Shown piece by piece: positions 1 through 8,767 of a stretch of 53,462 nt of DNA. The notes under the pieces are model-generated. The model worked only from the letters and a program-made list of their open reading frames with translations. It ran no database searches and was not told where the DNA came from. Location of the stretch: NCBI RefSeq assembly GCF_031085155.1, contig NZ_JAVHUL010000021.1, positions 1-53,462 of the forward strand, in the 5' to 3' direction. Position 1 is the first letter of the stretch, and every line of letters begins with the position of its first letter. The DNA comes from Mesonia profundi. Lineage in GTDB: Bacteria; Bacteroidota; Bacteroidia; Flavobacteriales; Flavobacteriaceae. Made by a program: the position numbers and the translations under genes.

Positions 1-89
1 CAATGAAGTCATTGTTCAGCTTTAAATATTAAATTTAATCCTTTATTAATCTGTATCGATTATTTAGGACTAGACAATATAAGTGAAAA

Positions 90-1718
90 TTATTCACCCA
101 TAAATGGGTACCTGTAATCTGTTGCAGGTACAAAAGTTTCTTTAATCAAACGCGGAGAAGACCAACGTAATAAGTTCAGTTTAGATCCTGCTTTATCATT
201 GGTCCCACTAGCTCTAGCACCACCAAAAGGTTGTTTTCCTACTACAGCTCCTGTACATTTATCATTAATGTAGAAGTTACCAGCGGCATTTTGTAAAATG
301 TCTGTCGCTAAGCTTGCTGCATAACGATCTTTAGAGAAAATAGCTCCGGTTAAGGCATACGGACTCGTTTCATCTACTAAATGCAAGGTTTCCTCAAACT
401 TCGCATCTTCGTAAACGTAAATCGTTACTACAGGTCCAAAAAGCTCGGTTTCCATGGTAGTATAATTAGGATTGGTAGTTAAGATAACCGTTGGCTCAAT
501 AAAGTAGCCTTTAGATTTATCATAACCTCCTCCAATAATTACTTCGGCGTCTTTGTCTTTTTTAGCTTGGTCGATATACTTCGCTAATTTATCAAAAGAT
601 TTTTCGTGGATTACCGCATTAATGAAGTTACCCATATCTTCTGGAGAACCCATTTTAAACGAACCAAGATCTTCTTCTAGATCACTTCTTACTTCGTCCC
701 ACATACTTTTAGGAACGTAGCATCTAGAAGCAGCACTACATTTTTGACCTTGAAATTCAAAAGCTCCTCTTGCGATAGAAGTAGATACTTCTTTTGCGTT
801 CGCAGAAGGGTGAGCCATAATAAAGTCTTTCCCTCCAGTTTCTCCTACAATTCTAGGATACGTTTTATATTTATCGATGTTTTGACCAATTTTAGACCAT
901 AAACCTTTAAATACATCGGTACTTCCTGTAAAGTGAACTCCAGCAAAATCTGGGCTGTCCAAGATGGTATCGGTAATCATGGCAGGATCTCCCATCACCA
1001 TATTAATTACCCCGTCTGGAACACCAGCTTCTTGGAATACATCCATCAATACTTTCGCAGAAAACATTTGTGAAGCACTAGGCTTCCAAATCGTTACATT
1101 CCCCATTAATGCAGGTGCAGAAGGTAAATTCCCTGCAATGGCCGTAAAGTTAAACGGAGTAATCGCATATACAAAACCTTCTAGAGGTCTATGCTCTACG
1201 CGGTTCCAGGCTTTTTCATCAGATTCTGGTTGCTCTTCATAAATTTGAGTCATGTATTCTACGTTAAAACGCAAAAAGTCAACAATCTCACAAGCCGAAT
1301 CAATCTCTGCTTGAAATACGTTTTTAGACTGTCCAATCATGGTTGAAGCATTCATCTTTTGACGGTAAGGACCGGCAATTAAATCGGCTGCTTTTAAAAA
1401 TACTGCCGCGCGTTGCTCCCAAGGAAGTTTTGCCCATTTGTGACGAGCATCCATAGCAGCATCAATCGCTTTGTTGATGTGTTTCTTTTCGGCTAAATGA
1501 TATACTCCCAAATTGTGTTTATGATCGTGCGGAGGATGTATCGTCGCTGTATTTTTAGTTCTTACTTCTTCAGAACCAATATAAAGAGGTACATCTACTT
1601 TCGTATTGTACATATCTTTATACATAAGTAATACTTCTTCTCTTTCCGGTGTTCCTGGTGCGTAACTTTTAATAGGTTCGTTTACCGCTGGTGGAACTTG
1701 AAAAAATCCTTTCCCCAT
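90..1718 (-). CDS. pruA: L-glutamate gamma-semialdehyde dehydrogenase (P5C dehydrogenase)
   Basis: Oxidises glutamate-gamma-semialdehyde (from 1-pyrroline-5-carboxylate) to glutamate with NAD+, the second step of proline catabolism, in the cytosol. The 542-residue protein is a full-length aldehyde dehydrogenase of the stand-alone PruA type. The general-base Glu is about residue 293 in VGETGGKD, the catalytic Cys is about residue 327 in GQKCSAASR, and the NAD-binding region contains FTGST near 263-267. The ATG start at 1718 is followed at once by family-typical sequence. The gene stands alone, divergent from the NRDE gene across 131 bp; proline dehydrogenase (PutA/PRODH) is not in this window. 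The family call is secure. Its use for proline rather than ornithine breakdown follows from the family, not from context. Confidence 0.95.
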   Translation of the reverse strand: MGKGFFQVPPAVNEPIKSYAPGTPEREEVLLMYKDMYNTKVDVPLYIGSEEVRTKNTATIHPPHDHKHNLGVYHLAEKKHINKAIDAAMDARHKWAKLPWEQRAAVFLKAADLIAGPYRQKMNASTMIGQSKNVFQAEIDSACEIVDFLRFNVEYMTQIYEEQPESDEKAWNRVEHRPLEGFVYAITPFNFTAIAGNLPSAPALMGNVTIWKPSASQMFSAKVLMDVFQEAGVPDGVINMVMGDPAMITDTILDSPDFAGVHFTGSTDVFKGLWSKIGQNIDKYKTYPRIVGETGGKDFIMAHPSANAKEVSTSIARGAFEFQGQKCSAASRCYVPKSMWDEVRSDLEEDLGSFKMGSPEDMGNFINAVIHEKSFDKLAKYIDQAKKDKDAEVIIGGGYDKSKGYFIEPTVILTTNPNYTTMETELFGPVVTIYVYEDAKFEETLHLVDETSPYALTGAIFSKDRYAASLATDILQNAAGNFYINDKCTGAVVGKQPFGGARASGTNDKAGSKLNLLRWSSPRLIKETFVPATDYRYPFMGE

Positions 1719-1849
1719 AATATTTTTATTTTTTATTGTTTTGTAAATTATTTTCGGCCATAAATATAGGGAAAATAAACCAAATTGATTTTGGTTTAAG
1801 CCTAAGGTTTTCTTAAGTTGTGTTAAGTTAATTTAGCAAACTATTATTT

Positions 1850-2548
1850 ATGTGTACCCTAACTTTTTTTCCGCTTAAAGCGGAAGAGAATTCGTTCGTT
1901 TTCACCTCCAATAGAGACGAATCTATTCATAGACCCACGTTGGTTCCCCAGCATTATCTAGAAGATAAGGTGGATCTCTATTATCCTAAAGATAAAACTG
2001 CAGGAGGAACTTGGGTGGGTTTAAGTTCTCAACAGCGATTGGTGTGTTTGATGAACGGAGGTTTTGAATCGCATCAACGAAAGTCTACGTATACGATGAG
2101 TAGGGGCGTGGTGGTAAAAGAAGCACTAAAAACCAATGATCTTCAAGAATTTTTTGATTCTTTTAATTTAGAGGGGGTAGAGCCTTTTACGCTGATTAGT
2201 ATGGAGTATAAAGAGAAGCTTCAACTTTGGCGCTGGGTTTGGGATGGGAAAGAGAAACATTTGTTTGCGGAAGAGGTAAAGCCACAAATCTGGTCGGCGG
2301 CAATGACTTATAATCCGCTGCAGCGGAAAGAAAGAGAACAGCATTGGAAAGAGTTCTTAAAGAAGCATCAGCATATCACTGAAAAAGAGATTTGGAGTTT
2401 TCATCATCAGAAAAAAGGAGATTTGATAATCGACCGCGGTGAGTTGAAAACGACAAGTGTCACTCAGGCTGTGGTTAAAACGTATAAAAAAACACTTCAG
2501 TTTGAAGAGTTGAGTACTAAGGAAATCAGCTTGTTAGAAGTTAAATAA
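1850..2548 (+). CDS. NRDE family protein (TANGO2-like)
   Basis: A 232-residue protein beginning MCTLTFFP and carrying the family-defining N-R-D-E tetrapeptide in SNRDES at about residues 20-25. The N-terminal Cys directly after Met is typical of NRDE/TANGO2 proteins, which resemble Ntn hydrolases in having a nucleophile at position 2; that parallel is inference. The sequence has no signal peptide or membrane segment, so it is probably cytosolic. Biochemical function is not established in bacteria; the eukaryotic homologue TANGO2 is linked to lipid or haem handling. The gene is monocistronic, divergent from pruA and convergent with apaG. Confidence 0.85.
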   Translation: MCTLTFFPLKAEENSFVFTSNRDESIHRPTLVPQHYLEDKVDLYYPKDKTAGGTWVGLSSQQRLVCLMNGGFESHQRKSTYTMSRGVVVKEALKTNDLQEFFDSFNLEGVEPFTLISMEYKEKLQLWRWVWDGKEKHLFAEEVKPQIWSAAMTYNPLQRKEREQHWKEFLKKHQHITEKEIWSFHHQKKGDLIIDRGELKTTSVTQAVVKTYKKTLQFEELSTKEISLLEVK

Positions 2549-2741
2549 TTATCAGTTTTAAATGGAAATTCAGCGAGTTTAACCCAAAATTTCACGCAAA
2601 GGCTATCGCAAAGTCCGTAAAGATAATTGTATCGAAAGTTAAAAATTGAATTTTCTTGGGAGAAAGAGTACAAATTCGTTGCCGTAATCTTGATTGATGC
2701 TCTCGTAATCTAGCATCTAAGATCTTAATCGAAAACGACTA

Positions 2742-3128
2742 TTAGTTAATCGCAAAGGGAGCGCTTAGCTTAAACGAAGGGATTAATACTTTAAATTTTC
2801 TGGTAGAAGTAAAATTGACCATATTGTAATATCCGCTCATAGATCCAAACGGAGAAGTGATTAGACACCCGCTGCTGTAGGTATGTGATTCTCCAGGTTT
2901 AATCACCGGTTTTTTGCCGATAACGCCTTCGCCTTCAATGACTTCATTCTTGCTTAGAGCATCTTTGATTCTCCAGAAACGCGAGGTGAGTTGTACCGAA
3001 TCATTGCTTTGATTTTCGATGATAATTCGGTAAGAAAAGGCAAAATGTTTTTTATAGTTCTTTAGGTAAGTACCTTGAAAATTGGTTCTTACAGAAATCT
3101 TTATGCCGCGTGTTACTTGTTGAATCAT
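2742..3128 (-). CDS. apaG: ApaG domain protein
   Basis: A 128-residue protein made almost entirely of one ApaG domain, a small FnIII-like beta sandwich. It starts MIQQVTRGIKISVRTNFQG and contains the characteristic stretches AFSYRIIIENQS (about 30-41) and GEGVIGKKPVIKPGESHTYSSG (within about 65-90). ApaG was genetically linked to Co2+ resistance and Mg2+ efflux in enterobacteria, but its molecular role is unclear. It lacks a signal peptide and is expected in the cytosol. It converges on the NRDE gene, and the next upstream gene on the same strand is the T9SS plug gene about 200 bp away. Family assignment is firm; function is not. Confidence 0.9.
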   Translation of the reverse strand: MIQQVTRGIKISVRTNFQGTYLKNYKKHFAFSYRIIIENQSNDSVQLTSRFWRIKDALSKNEVIEGEGVIGKKPVIKPGESHTYSSGCLITSPFGSMSGYYNMVNFTSTRKFKVLIPSFKLSAPFAIN

Positions 3129-3328
3129 AATCTATTGGTCCAAAAAAATGAAATTATTTTTGTTAGCCTTTCTAAAAAAATAAATATAGTATTTAAAATC
3201 ATAAACGAAGAATTGTTTTCTAAGTTTTTGATTTCATTGTATCTCTTTAGTAGGAAATTTCAGTCAAAAATTACACCTTACCTCTTTTCCGTAAAGTATA
3301 AGAGGTCTATAAGTGTCTTGCTGTGATT

Positions 3329-4579
3329 TTAATTGGTGATATTTCTACTGCTGCCACTTCCTACGCCTATGATTCTATCATATCTTCCGCCAAGTTCCTT
3401 GTAATAAGCAAGAACGGTGTATTGGTTTTCGGTTTTATCAAAATCACCAGAGAAATAGCCTTCGTTAATCGTACCGTCCTTTTCTAGCAAAACATATTTA
3501 TAGTTGTAAAAACCTTGTTTAAAAAGTCGCTTGGTTTCATAAACGTCTTTTTTTGAATTGTAGGTAAGCTTGGTAGAATCGTCTAAGCTGTAATTATTAA
3601 AGTTTCCGTAGATATGAACTTCTCCTCCATTTAAACGCTCGTAGTTGTTTAAGTAAAAATGAACCCAGGTATATTCGGCTTGGATGTTGGCATTGTCACC
3701 TTGCAAAGTGTTGACCACAAAGTTTCCGTTAATGTCTGGATTATAGGTATAAGGATCAAATTTTCTAACCTTATCTGCAAATAAATAGGTGTTGTAAATG
3801 TCTAGCAATTCTATAGAACGAATATTCATGGTAGAACCACGCACATCTTTATTGTCGAAAAATAAATATTCGTTTCCGCCCCAAAAGGAAGCTTCTTGGT
3901 CGTATTTATAGATCTGTTCGTTTCCTACAGAATATTGAGGTTTCAGGTTGTAAATAGATTTTTGTAAATTATTGTTGGGGATAATCAGGGTTTTTAAATT
4001 CTGATTGGGATTTCTAAATAAGATATTATCACTTCCGTCAACCGAAAAATTAACCACTTGCTTAGTGTTGATATATTTTAGTTTTCTAGAGCGTTTAATC
4101 TCTACTTTAATCAATGCGATATCTTCATAGACCATAAATTTTCTAGAAAAAACCAAATCCCTGTTTTCATCCCACACCTTAACCATGTAATTTCCACTTA
4201 CTTTAAGTCTTCGGGTGTTTTTATTGGGAATGTTCAATTTGTAATGAGAGTAAATTTGAAGCGTATTGAACGAGTTTTCGTAATTTAAGATGCGAACATC
4301 ATCAAAGCCGCTCATAAATTCGTTCTTAGATAAATCTGAAGGCGTCCAATCGAAATTAAAATGTTCTATAGTGTAGAAATAATCGGCTTCATCCCCTATC
4401 AGGTCATCAAATTCTAGGCTCATAGGTTGCCCTAATGCAATAATGGGGGTTCCCGTAAACTCCTGCTCTCCCTTAAACTGAATCGTTCTAATAAATTCTG
4501 GCGGGGTAGTTTCTAATTCTTGTCCTTGTAATAAAGGGTAAAAAAGTAGAAATAAGATGACTAGCGAATAATGTCTCAT
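3329..4579 (-). CDS. Type IX secretion system plug protein (former DUF5103)
   Basis: A 416-residue secreted protein with a clear signal peptide (MRHYSLVILFLLFYPLLQGQ). Next come an N-terminal beta domain with the motif IRTIQFKG and a C-terminal region with EVHIYGNFNNYSLDDSTKLTYN, both characteristic of the DUF5103 family. A DUF5103 protein is known from Flavobacterium as the Plug subunit that closes the periplasmic end of the SprA translocon of the T9SS. The assignment therefore predicts a periplasmic protein bound to the SprA barrel. It fits with the several T9SS cargo proteins elsewhere in this window, although it is not near them. It is divergent from nqrA, with a 5' gap of about 180 bp. 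Start choice is supported by the signal peptide. Confidence 0.88.
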   Translation of the reverse strand: MRHYSLVILFLLFYPLLQGQELETTPPEFIRTIQFKGEQEFTGTPIIALGQPMSLEFDDLIGDEADYFYTIEHFNFDWTPSDLSKNEFMSGFDDVRILNYENSFNTLQIYSHYKLNIPNKNTRRLKVSGNYMVKVWDENRDLVFSRKFMVYEDIALIKVEIKRSRKLKYINTKQVVNFSVDGSDNILFRNPNQNLKTLIIPNNNLQKSIYNLKPQYSVGNEQIYKYDQEASFWGGNEYLFFDNKDVRGSTMNIRSIELLDIYNTYLFADKVRKFDPYTYNPDINGNFVVNTLQGDNANIQAEYTWVHFYLNNYERLNGGEVHIYGNFNNYSLDDSTKLTYNSKKDVYETKRLFKQGFYNYKYVLLEKDGTINEGYFSGDFDKTENQYTVLAYYKELGGRYDRIIGVGSGSSRNITN

Positions 4580-4697
4580 AAACTCATAAAATAATTGGGG
4601 TTAAATATACATAAAATGCACCGTTTTCACGGAAGTAAAAAAATACCTTAAAAATAAGTTATTTAGAATGCGTATAAATAGGTAACTTGTAATTAAC

Positions 4698-4732
4698 TTT
4701 GAAGCAAGAAGAGGATTTAATTATTAAATTTG
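4698..4732 (+). promoter_or_regulatory. Candidate promoter of the nqr operon
   Basis: TTTG at 4698-4701 and TAAATTTG at 4725-4732, separated by 23 nt, match the Bacteroidota -33/-7 consensus (TTTG ... TAnnTTTG). Transcription would begin near 4739, about 23 nt before the nqrA ATG at 4762. A second -7-like string, TAACTTTG, lies at 4694-4701. Either site rules out the in-frame ATG at about 4699 as the true start. Called by eye only. Confidence 0.5.
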
Positions 4733-4761
4733 CAACCGCGAATATTAACTTATACAGGATT

Positions 4762-6114
4762 ATGTCAAAAGACATTAAAGTTAGGAAAGGTCTAGATTTG
4801 CGGCTAAAAGGGGAGGCTGAGAAAGCCATCTCTAACGCTCCAAAATCGAAGACTTTTGCAATAAAACCATCAGAGTTTCATCTAGTTACTCCTAAATTGT
4901 TGGTCAAAGAAGGAGCAAAAGTAAAAGTGGGGGATCCTATTTTTTATTCTAAGGCTAATAAAGAGGTTAAAATTGTCTCTCCCGTAAGCGGTACTTTAAC
5001 TGCGATTGAACGTGGAGCAAAGAGAGTGATTTTAAAGATTGTTATTGAAGCAGATGCTCAGCAAGAAGTAACCGATTTTGGTTCTTTAAGTGTAGAGTCT
5101 TCTGATGGAGATACGATTAAATCTAGGCTTTTAGAAGGTGGGGTTTGGCCATTTATCAAGCAGCGTCCTTATGACGTTGTCGCTGATCCAGAAACGGCTC
5201 CGAGAGATATCTTTATTTCAGGATTTTCTTCAGCGCCTTTAGCACCAGATTATGATTTTGTGTTAAAAGGAAAAGAAAAAGAACTTCAAGCTGCTTTAAC
5301 TGCCTTGTCAAAAATGACAGCAGGAAAGGTTCATGTAGGAGTTAGAGATAAAAAGTCTTCGGTATTTTCTTCTATGAGAAATATAGAGTTGCACTCTGTT
5401 GCAGGTCCGCACCCAGCAGGGAATGTGGGAACGCAAATAGGAATGTTGGCTCCCGTAAATAAAGGTGAAACGATTTGGACTTTAGAGGCTCAAAACTTGG
5501 TCATTATTGGAGAGTTATTACTTACAGGAAGATTTAATCCCGAAAGAATTATCGCTGTAGCTGGTTCTAGTGTGAAAACACCAAAGTATTATCGTGCAGC
5601 CTTAGGAATGAGTCTTAACGGAATTATAAAAGATGCAGGTCTTAACGAAGATAATGTACGTGTCATTAATGGAAATGTACTTACCGGAGTTAAAGAGCCA
5701 ATGGACGGCTTTTTAAGCTACTATGCAAATATGATTAGCGTGATTCCTGAAGGAGATGATTATGAATTTTTTGGATGGAATAAACCTATTTTTAATAAAA
5801 TCTCTACTTCTAGAGCATTGACATTCTCTTGGATGCAGCCTAATAAAAAGTATGAATTAAATACCAATACCAACGGAGAGCATAGAGCTTTTGTGCTTAC
5901 CGGGAAGTATGAGGAGGTTTTTCCTTTAGATATATATCCGTTACAAATTCTTAAAGCTTGTATGATTCAAGATTTAGATGAAATGGAAGCTATGGGAATG
6001 TACGAAGTAGCTCCTGAAGATTTTGCTCTTACCGAATTTGTATGTGTGTCTAAACAGCCGCATCAAGAGATTATTAGAAAAGGATTAGATTTAATGTATA
6101 AAGAAATAGGATAG
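4762..6114 (+). CDS. nqrA: Na(+)-translocating NADH:quinone reductase subunit A
   Basis: First gene of a complete nqrABCDEF operon. NqrA is the large, cytoplasmic, membrane-associated subunit that contributes to the ubiquinone/menaquinone-binding region of the Na+ pump. From the ATG at 4762 the protein is 450 residues, typical for the family, beginning MSKDIKVRKGLDLRLKGEAE. The reading frame is open for 21 codons upstream to 4699, but those codons overlap the likely promoter, so the shorter start is preferred. Recognisable family stretches include GGVWPFIKQRPYD and HPAGNVGTQIG. NqrA itself carries no flavin or FeS cofactor. The gap to nqrB is 4 bp, consistent with co-transcription. Confidence 0.95.
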   Translation: MSKDIKVRKGLDLRLKGEAEKAISNAPKSKTFAIKPSEFHLVTPKLLVKEGAKVKVGDPIFYSKANKEVKIVSPVSGTLTAIERGAKRVILKIVIEADAQQEVTDFGSLSVESSDGDTIKSRLLEGGVWPFIKQRPYDVVADPETAPRDIFISGFSSAPLAPDYDFVLKGKEKELQAALTALSKMTAGKVHVGVRDKKSSVFSSMRNIELHSVAGPHPAGNVGTQIGMLAPVNKGETIWTLEAQNLVIIGELLLTGRFNPERIIAVAGSSVKTPKYYRAALGMSLNGIIKDAGLNEDNVRVINGNVLTGVKEPMDGFLSYYANMISVIPEGDDYEFFGWNKPIFNKISTSRALTFSWMQPNKKYELNTNTNGEHRAFVLTGKYEEVFPLDIYPLQILKACMIQDLDEMEAMGMYEVAPEDFALTEFVCVSKQPHQEIIRKGLDLMYKEIG

Positions 6115-6118
6115 TATT

Positions 6119-7336
6119 ATGGGATTGAAAGAGAATTTACATAAGCTAAAGAAAAAGTATGAGGGCAAAAAAATGGCTCCTGCATTTAATGCATTGCATA
6201 CTTTTCTATACCTGCCAAACGAAACCACGCACTCTGGATCGCACATACGTGCTGCAGATGATTTAAAGAGAACCATGAATACGGTGATCTTAGCTTTGGT
6301 TCCTTGTTTGTTATTTGGGATGTTTAATGCAGGATACCAACATTATGCCGCTATAGATGAAACCTTAAGAGCAGCGCCCTTGGCAAACTTTTTTACCATG
6401 GATAACTTCCTTATGGGATGTATCACCATTTTACCTTTGGTGATTGTTTCTTACGGAGTTGGTCTTGCAGTCGAATTTTTATTCGCCGTGGTTAAAGGTC
6501 ACGAGGTAGAAGAAGGATACTTGGTAACAGGAATGTTAGTGCCACTTATCGTACCAGTAGATATTCCATTATGGATGCTTACCGTAGCGATAATTTTTGG
6601 TGTAGTAATAGGAAAAGAAGTGTTTGGAGGAACAGGGATGAATATCCTTAACCCCGCATTAACGATTCGTGCTTTCTTGTTTTTCGCTTATCCAACCTGG
6701 ATGAGTGGAGATAAAGTATGGGTTCACGGTGCTGTAGAGCGTTCTAAAGAAATCGCTGGTGGAGCAAATCTAGATGCTATTTCGGGAGAAACCATCTTAG
6801 GTAGTTACGCCCAAAACCAAGATATCATGTATAGTTTGCAAGATATGTTTCTTGGGTTTATACCAGGATCTGTTGGAGAGACGTCAAAATTATTGATTAT
6901 CATAGGAGCTTTATTTTTAATCTTTACGAAAGTGGGAAGCTGGAGAATTATTTTAAGTACCCTAGTTGGGGCTTTGATAATGGGACTTATTTTCAACGGA
7001 GTTATAAGTGCAGGGTGGATAGAAGAATCTTCTAAATTCTATGGCTTAATGAATGTTCCTTTCTGGCAACACTTAATTATAGGAAGTATTTTATTTGGGG
7101 CAGTATATATGGCAACAGATCCAGTGAGTGCTGCACAAACCAATAAAGGAAAGTGGATTTATGGTTTCCTTATCGGATTTATTTCTATTATGATTCGCGT
7201 GTTTAACCCCGCTTATCCAGAAGGAGTTTTCTTAGCAATTTTATTAATGAATGTTTTTGCTCCAACTATAGATCATTACGTTCTTCAAGGGAATATTAAG
7301 AGAAGACAAAAACGTTTAAAAGTTAAAACAGCATAA
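6119..7336 (+). CDS. nqrB: Na(+)-translocating NADH:quinone reductase subunit B
   Basis: Integral membrane subunit (405 residues) that carries a covalently bound FMN and riboflavin and forms much of the Na+ path. Multiple hydrophobic helices are visible from about residue 55 onward, and family strings such as GKEVFGGTGMNILNPALT (about 165-182) are intact. The covalent-FMN threonine in the family lies in a D-x-x-S-G-A-T motif. Here the matching segment reads D219-A-I-S-G-E-T225, so Ala is replaced by Glu while the acceptor Thr is kept. ApbE, the enzyme that attaches this FMN, is encoded at 12163-13167. The spacing is 4 bp from nqrA and 2 bp to nqrC. Confidence 0.95.
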   Translation: MGLKENLHKLKKKYEGKKMAPAFNALHTFLYLPNETTHSGSHIRAADDLKRTMNTVILALVPCLLFGMFNAGYQHYAAIDETLRAAPLANFFTMDNFLMGCITILPLVIVSYGVGLAVEFLFAVVKGHEVEEGYLVTGMLVPLIVPVDIPLWMLTVAIIFGVVIGKEVFGGTGMNILNPALTIRAFLFFAYPTWMSGDKVWVHGAVERSKEIAGGANLDAISGETILGSYAQNQDIMYSLQDMFLGFIPGSVGETSKLLIIIGALFLIFTKVGSWRIILSTLVGALIMGLIFNGVISAGWIEESSKFYGLMNVPFWQHLIIGSILFGAVYMATDPVSAAQTNKGKWIYGFLIGFISIMIRVFNPAYPEGVFLAILLMNVFAPTIDHYVLQGNIKRRQKRLKVKTA

Positions 7337-7338
7337 CC

Positions 7339-8088
7339 ATGGCAGTAAATACAGATAAAAATAGCTATACCATCATTTTTGCTATTATTATGGTGGTGGT
7401 TGTAGGAAGTCTACTAGCAGGTTTTGCTAGCGGATTAAAACCTATGATTAAGGCTAACGAAAAATACGAGAAGCAACAAAATATTCTTTACGCTATGGGC
7501 GTAAATAATAATGAAGGTGCAAATGATGTAGCTTTTATTTCTACCCAAGAAGTAGAAGAAGAGTTTAATACTTACATCACCAAACAATTGGTGATTCAAG
7601 GGGATAAAGTCACTAAAGATGACAAAGCGTACCTTATCGACTTAAAGAAAGAAGAGACCAAAGCCAAAGATGATTCTTACGAGAGAAGACTTCCTTTATT
7701 TGTGGGAGAAAAAGAGGGTAAAGAGATTTACGTGATTCCAGTAAGAGGAAAAGGACTTTGGGATGCTATCTGGGGTTTTGTTGCGGTAGATAAATCCATG
7801 ACAGTGCAAGGTGTCTATTATGACCATAAGGGGGAAACTCCGGGACTGGGTGCAGAGATCAAGCAGCGCTACTTTATGGATGACTTTACTGGAGAGCAGT
7901 TCTTAAACGGAGATGCCTTTAAAGGAATTGAAGTTGCTAAAGGGAACAATGATCCAAAGAACGAAGATACTTCAGACAATGCGGTAGATGCGATTGCAGG
8001 AGCCACCATTACAGGTGACGGAGTTGCAGCGATGTTAAAGAAGGATATTAAATTGTATGTACCCTATTTTAAAACATTAAATAAATAA
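7339..8088 (+). CDS. nqrC: Na(+)-translocating NADH:quinone reductase subunit C
   Basis: A 249-residue subunit with one N-terminal membrane helix (about 11-30) and a periplasmic FMN-binding domain. The covalent FMN site is D217-A-I-A-G-A-T223, close to the canonical D-x-x-(S/T)-G-A-T recognised by ApbE, with Thr223 as the expected phosphoester-linked residue. The family stretch GETPGLGAEI (about 165-174) is present. NqrC passes electrons between the membrane FeS centre in NqrD/E and the FMN in NqrB. It sits 2 bp after nqrB and 3 bp before nqrD, so translation is likely coupled. Confidence 0.95.
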   Translation: MAVNTDKNSYTIIFAIIMVVVVGSLLAGFASGLKPMIKANEKYEKQQNILYAMGVNNNEGANDVAFISTQEVEEEFNTYITKQLVIQGDKVTKDDKAYLIDLKKEETKAKDDSYERRLPLFVGEKEGKEIYVIPVRGKGLWDAIWGFVAVDKSMTVQGVYYDHKGETPGLGAEIKQRYFMDDFTGEQFLNGDAFKGIEVAKGNNDPKNEDTSDNAVDAIAGATITGDGVAAMLKKDIKLYVPYFKTLNK

Positions 8089-8091
8089 GCC

Positions 8092-8739
8092 ATGGGACTA
8101 TTATCAAAAAAAGATGCAAAATTAATTACAGACCCATTAGCAGATGATAACCCAATTACCATTCAGGTATTAGGAATCTGTTCTGCACTAGCAATTACGG
8201 CGCAGTTAAAGCCTTCTATTGTAATGGCGGTTTCAGTAATATTTGTATTAGGAGTAGGTAACGTTGTGATTTCTCTAATGAGAAACATCATACCTTCTAA
8301 AATTAGAATTATTGTTCAATTAGTAGTGGTAGCCACCTTGGTGATTATTGTAGATCAAGTTTTAAAAGCCTTCGCTTACGAGTTGAGTAAAGAGCTATCG
8401 GTCTTTATTGGATTAATTATTACCAACTGTATTATTATGGGACGTTTTGAAGCTTTTGCTTTAGGAAACGGACCTTGGAGGTCTTTCCTTGACGGAATTG
8501 GAAATGCAGCAGGTTACGGTTTAATATTAATTATTGTAGGTTTCTTTAGAGAGCTTTTTGGTTCAGGTACCTTATTCGGATTTAAAGTATTAGGAGATTC
8601 TGTAGAAAAAACAGGATTGTATGCTTACGGTTATGAAAATAACGGATTTATGGTATTGCCTCCAATGGCCTTAATCGTGGTGGGAATTATCATCTGGGTT
8701 CAAAGAACCAGAAATAAAGAATTAATTGAAGAAAATTAA
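8092..8739 (+). CDS. nqrD: Na(+)-translocating NADH:quinone reductase subunit D
   Basis: A 215-residue polytopic membrane protein of the NqrD/RnfE family. With NqrE it forms an inverted-symmetry pair that holds a 2Fe-2S cluster inside the membrane. The two expected cysteine ligands are visible: Cys30 in LGICSALAIT and Cys113 in ITNCIIMGR, at positions equivalent to those in Vibrio NqrD. The family string FALGNGPWRSFLDG (about 122-135) is intact. It starts 3 bp after nqrC and ends 28 bp before nqrE, the widest gap inside the operon; I see no hairpin in that gap. Confidence 0.95.
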   Translation: MGLLSKKDAKLITDPLADDNPITIQVLGICSALAITAQLKPSIVMAVSVIFVLGVGNVVISLMRNIIPSKIRIIVQLVVVATLVIIVDQVLKAFAYELSKELSVFIGLIITNCIIMGRFEAFALGNGPWRSFLDGIGNAAGYGLILIIVGFFRELFGSGTLFGFKVLGDSVEKTGLYAYGYENNGFMVLPPMALIVVGIIIWVQRTRNKELIEEN

Positions 8740-8767
8740 TAGCACACTAGCTATAAAATAAAATCAC

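Noticed and set aside
964-1242. 92-codon open frame antisense to pruA
   Set aside because: It lies wholly inside the strongly conserved pruA frame, has no family resemblance and is a usual shadow frame.
4699-4761. Longer nqrA start (21 extra codons)
   Set aside because: The extra codons overlap promoter-like elements, and MSKDIKVRKG at 4762 is the typical N-terminus.
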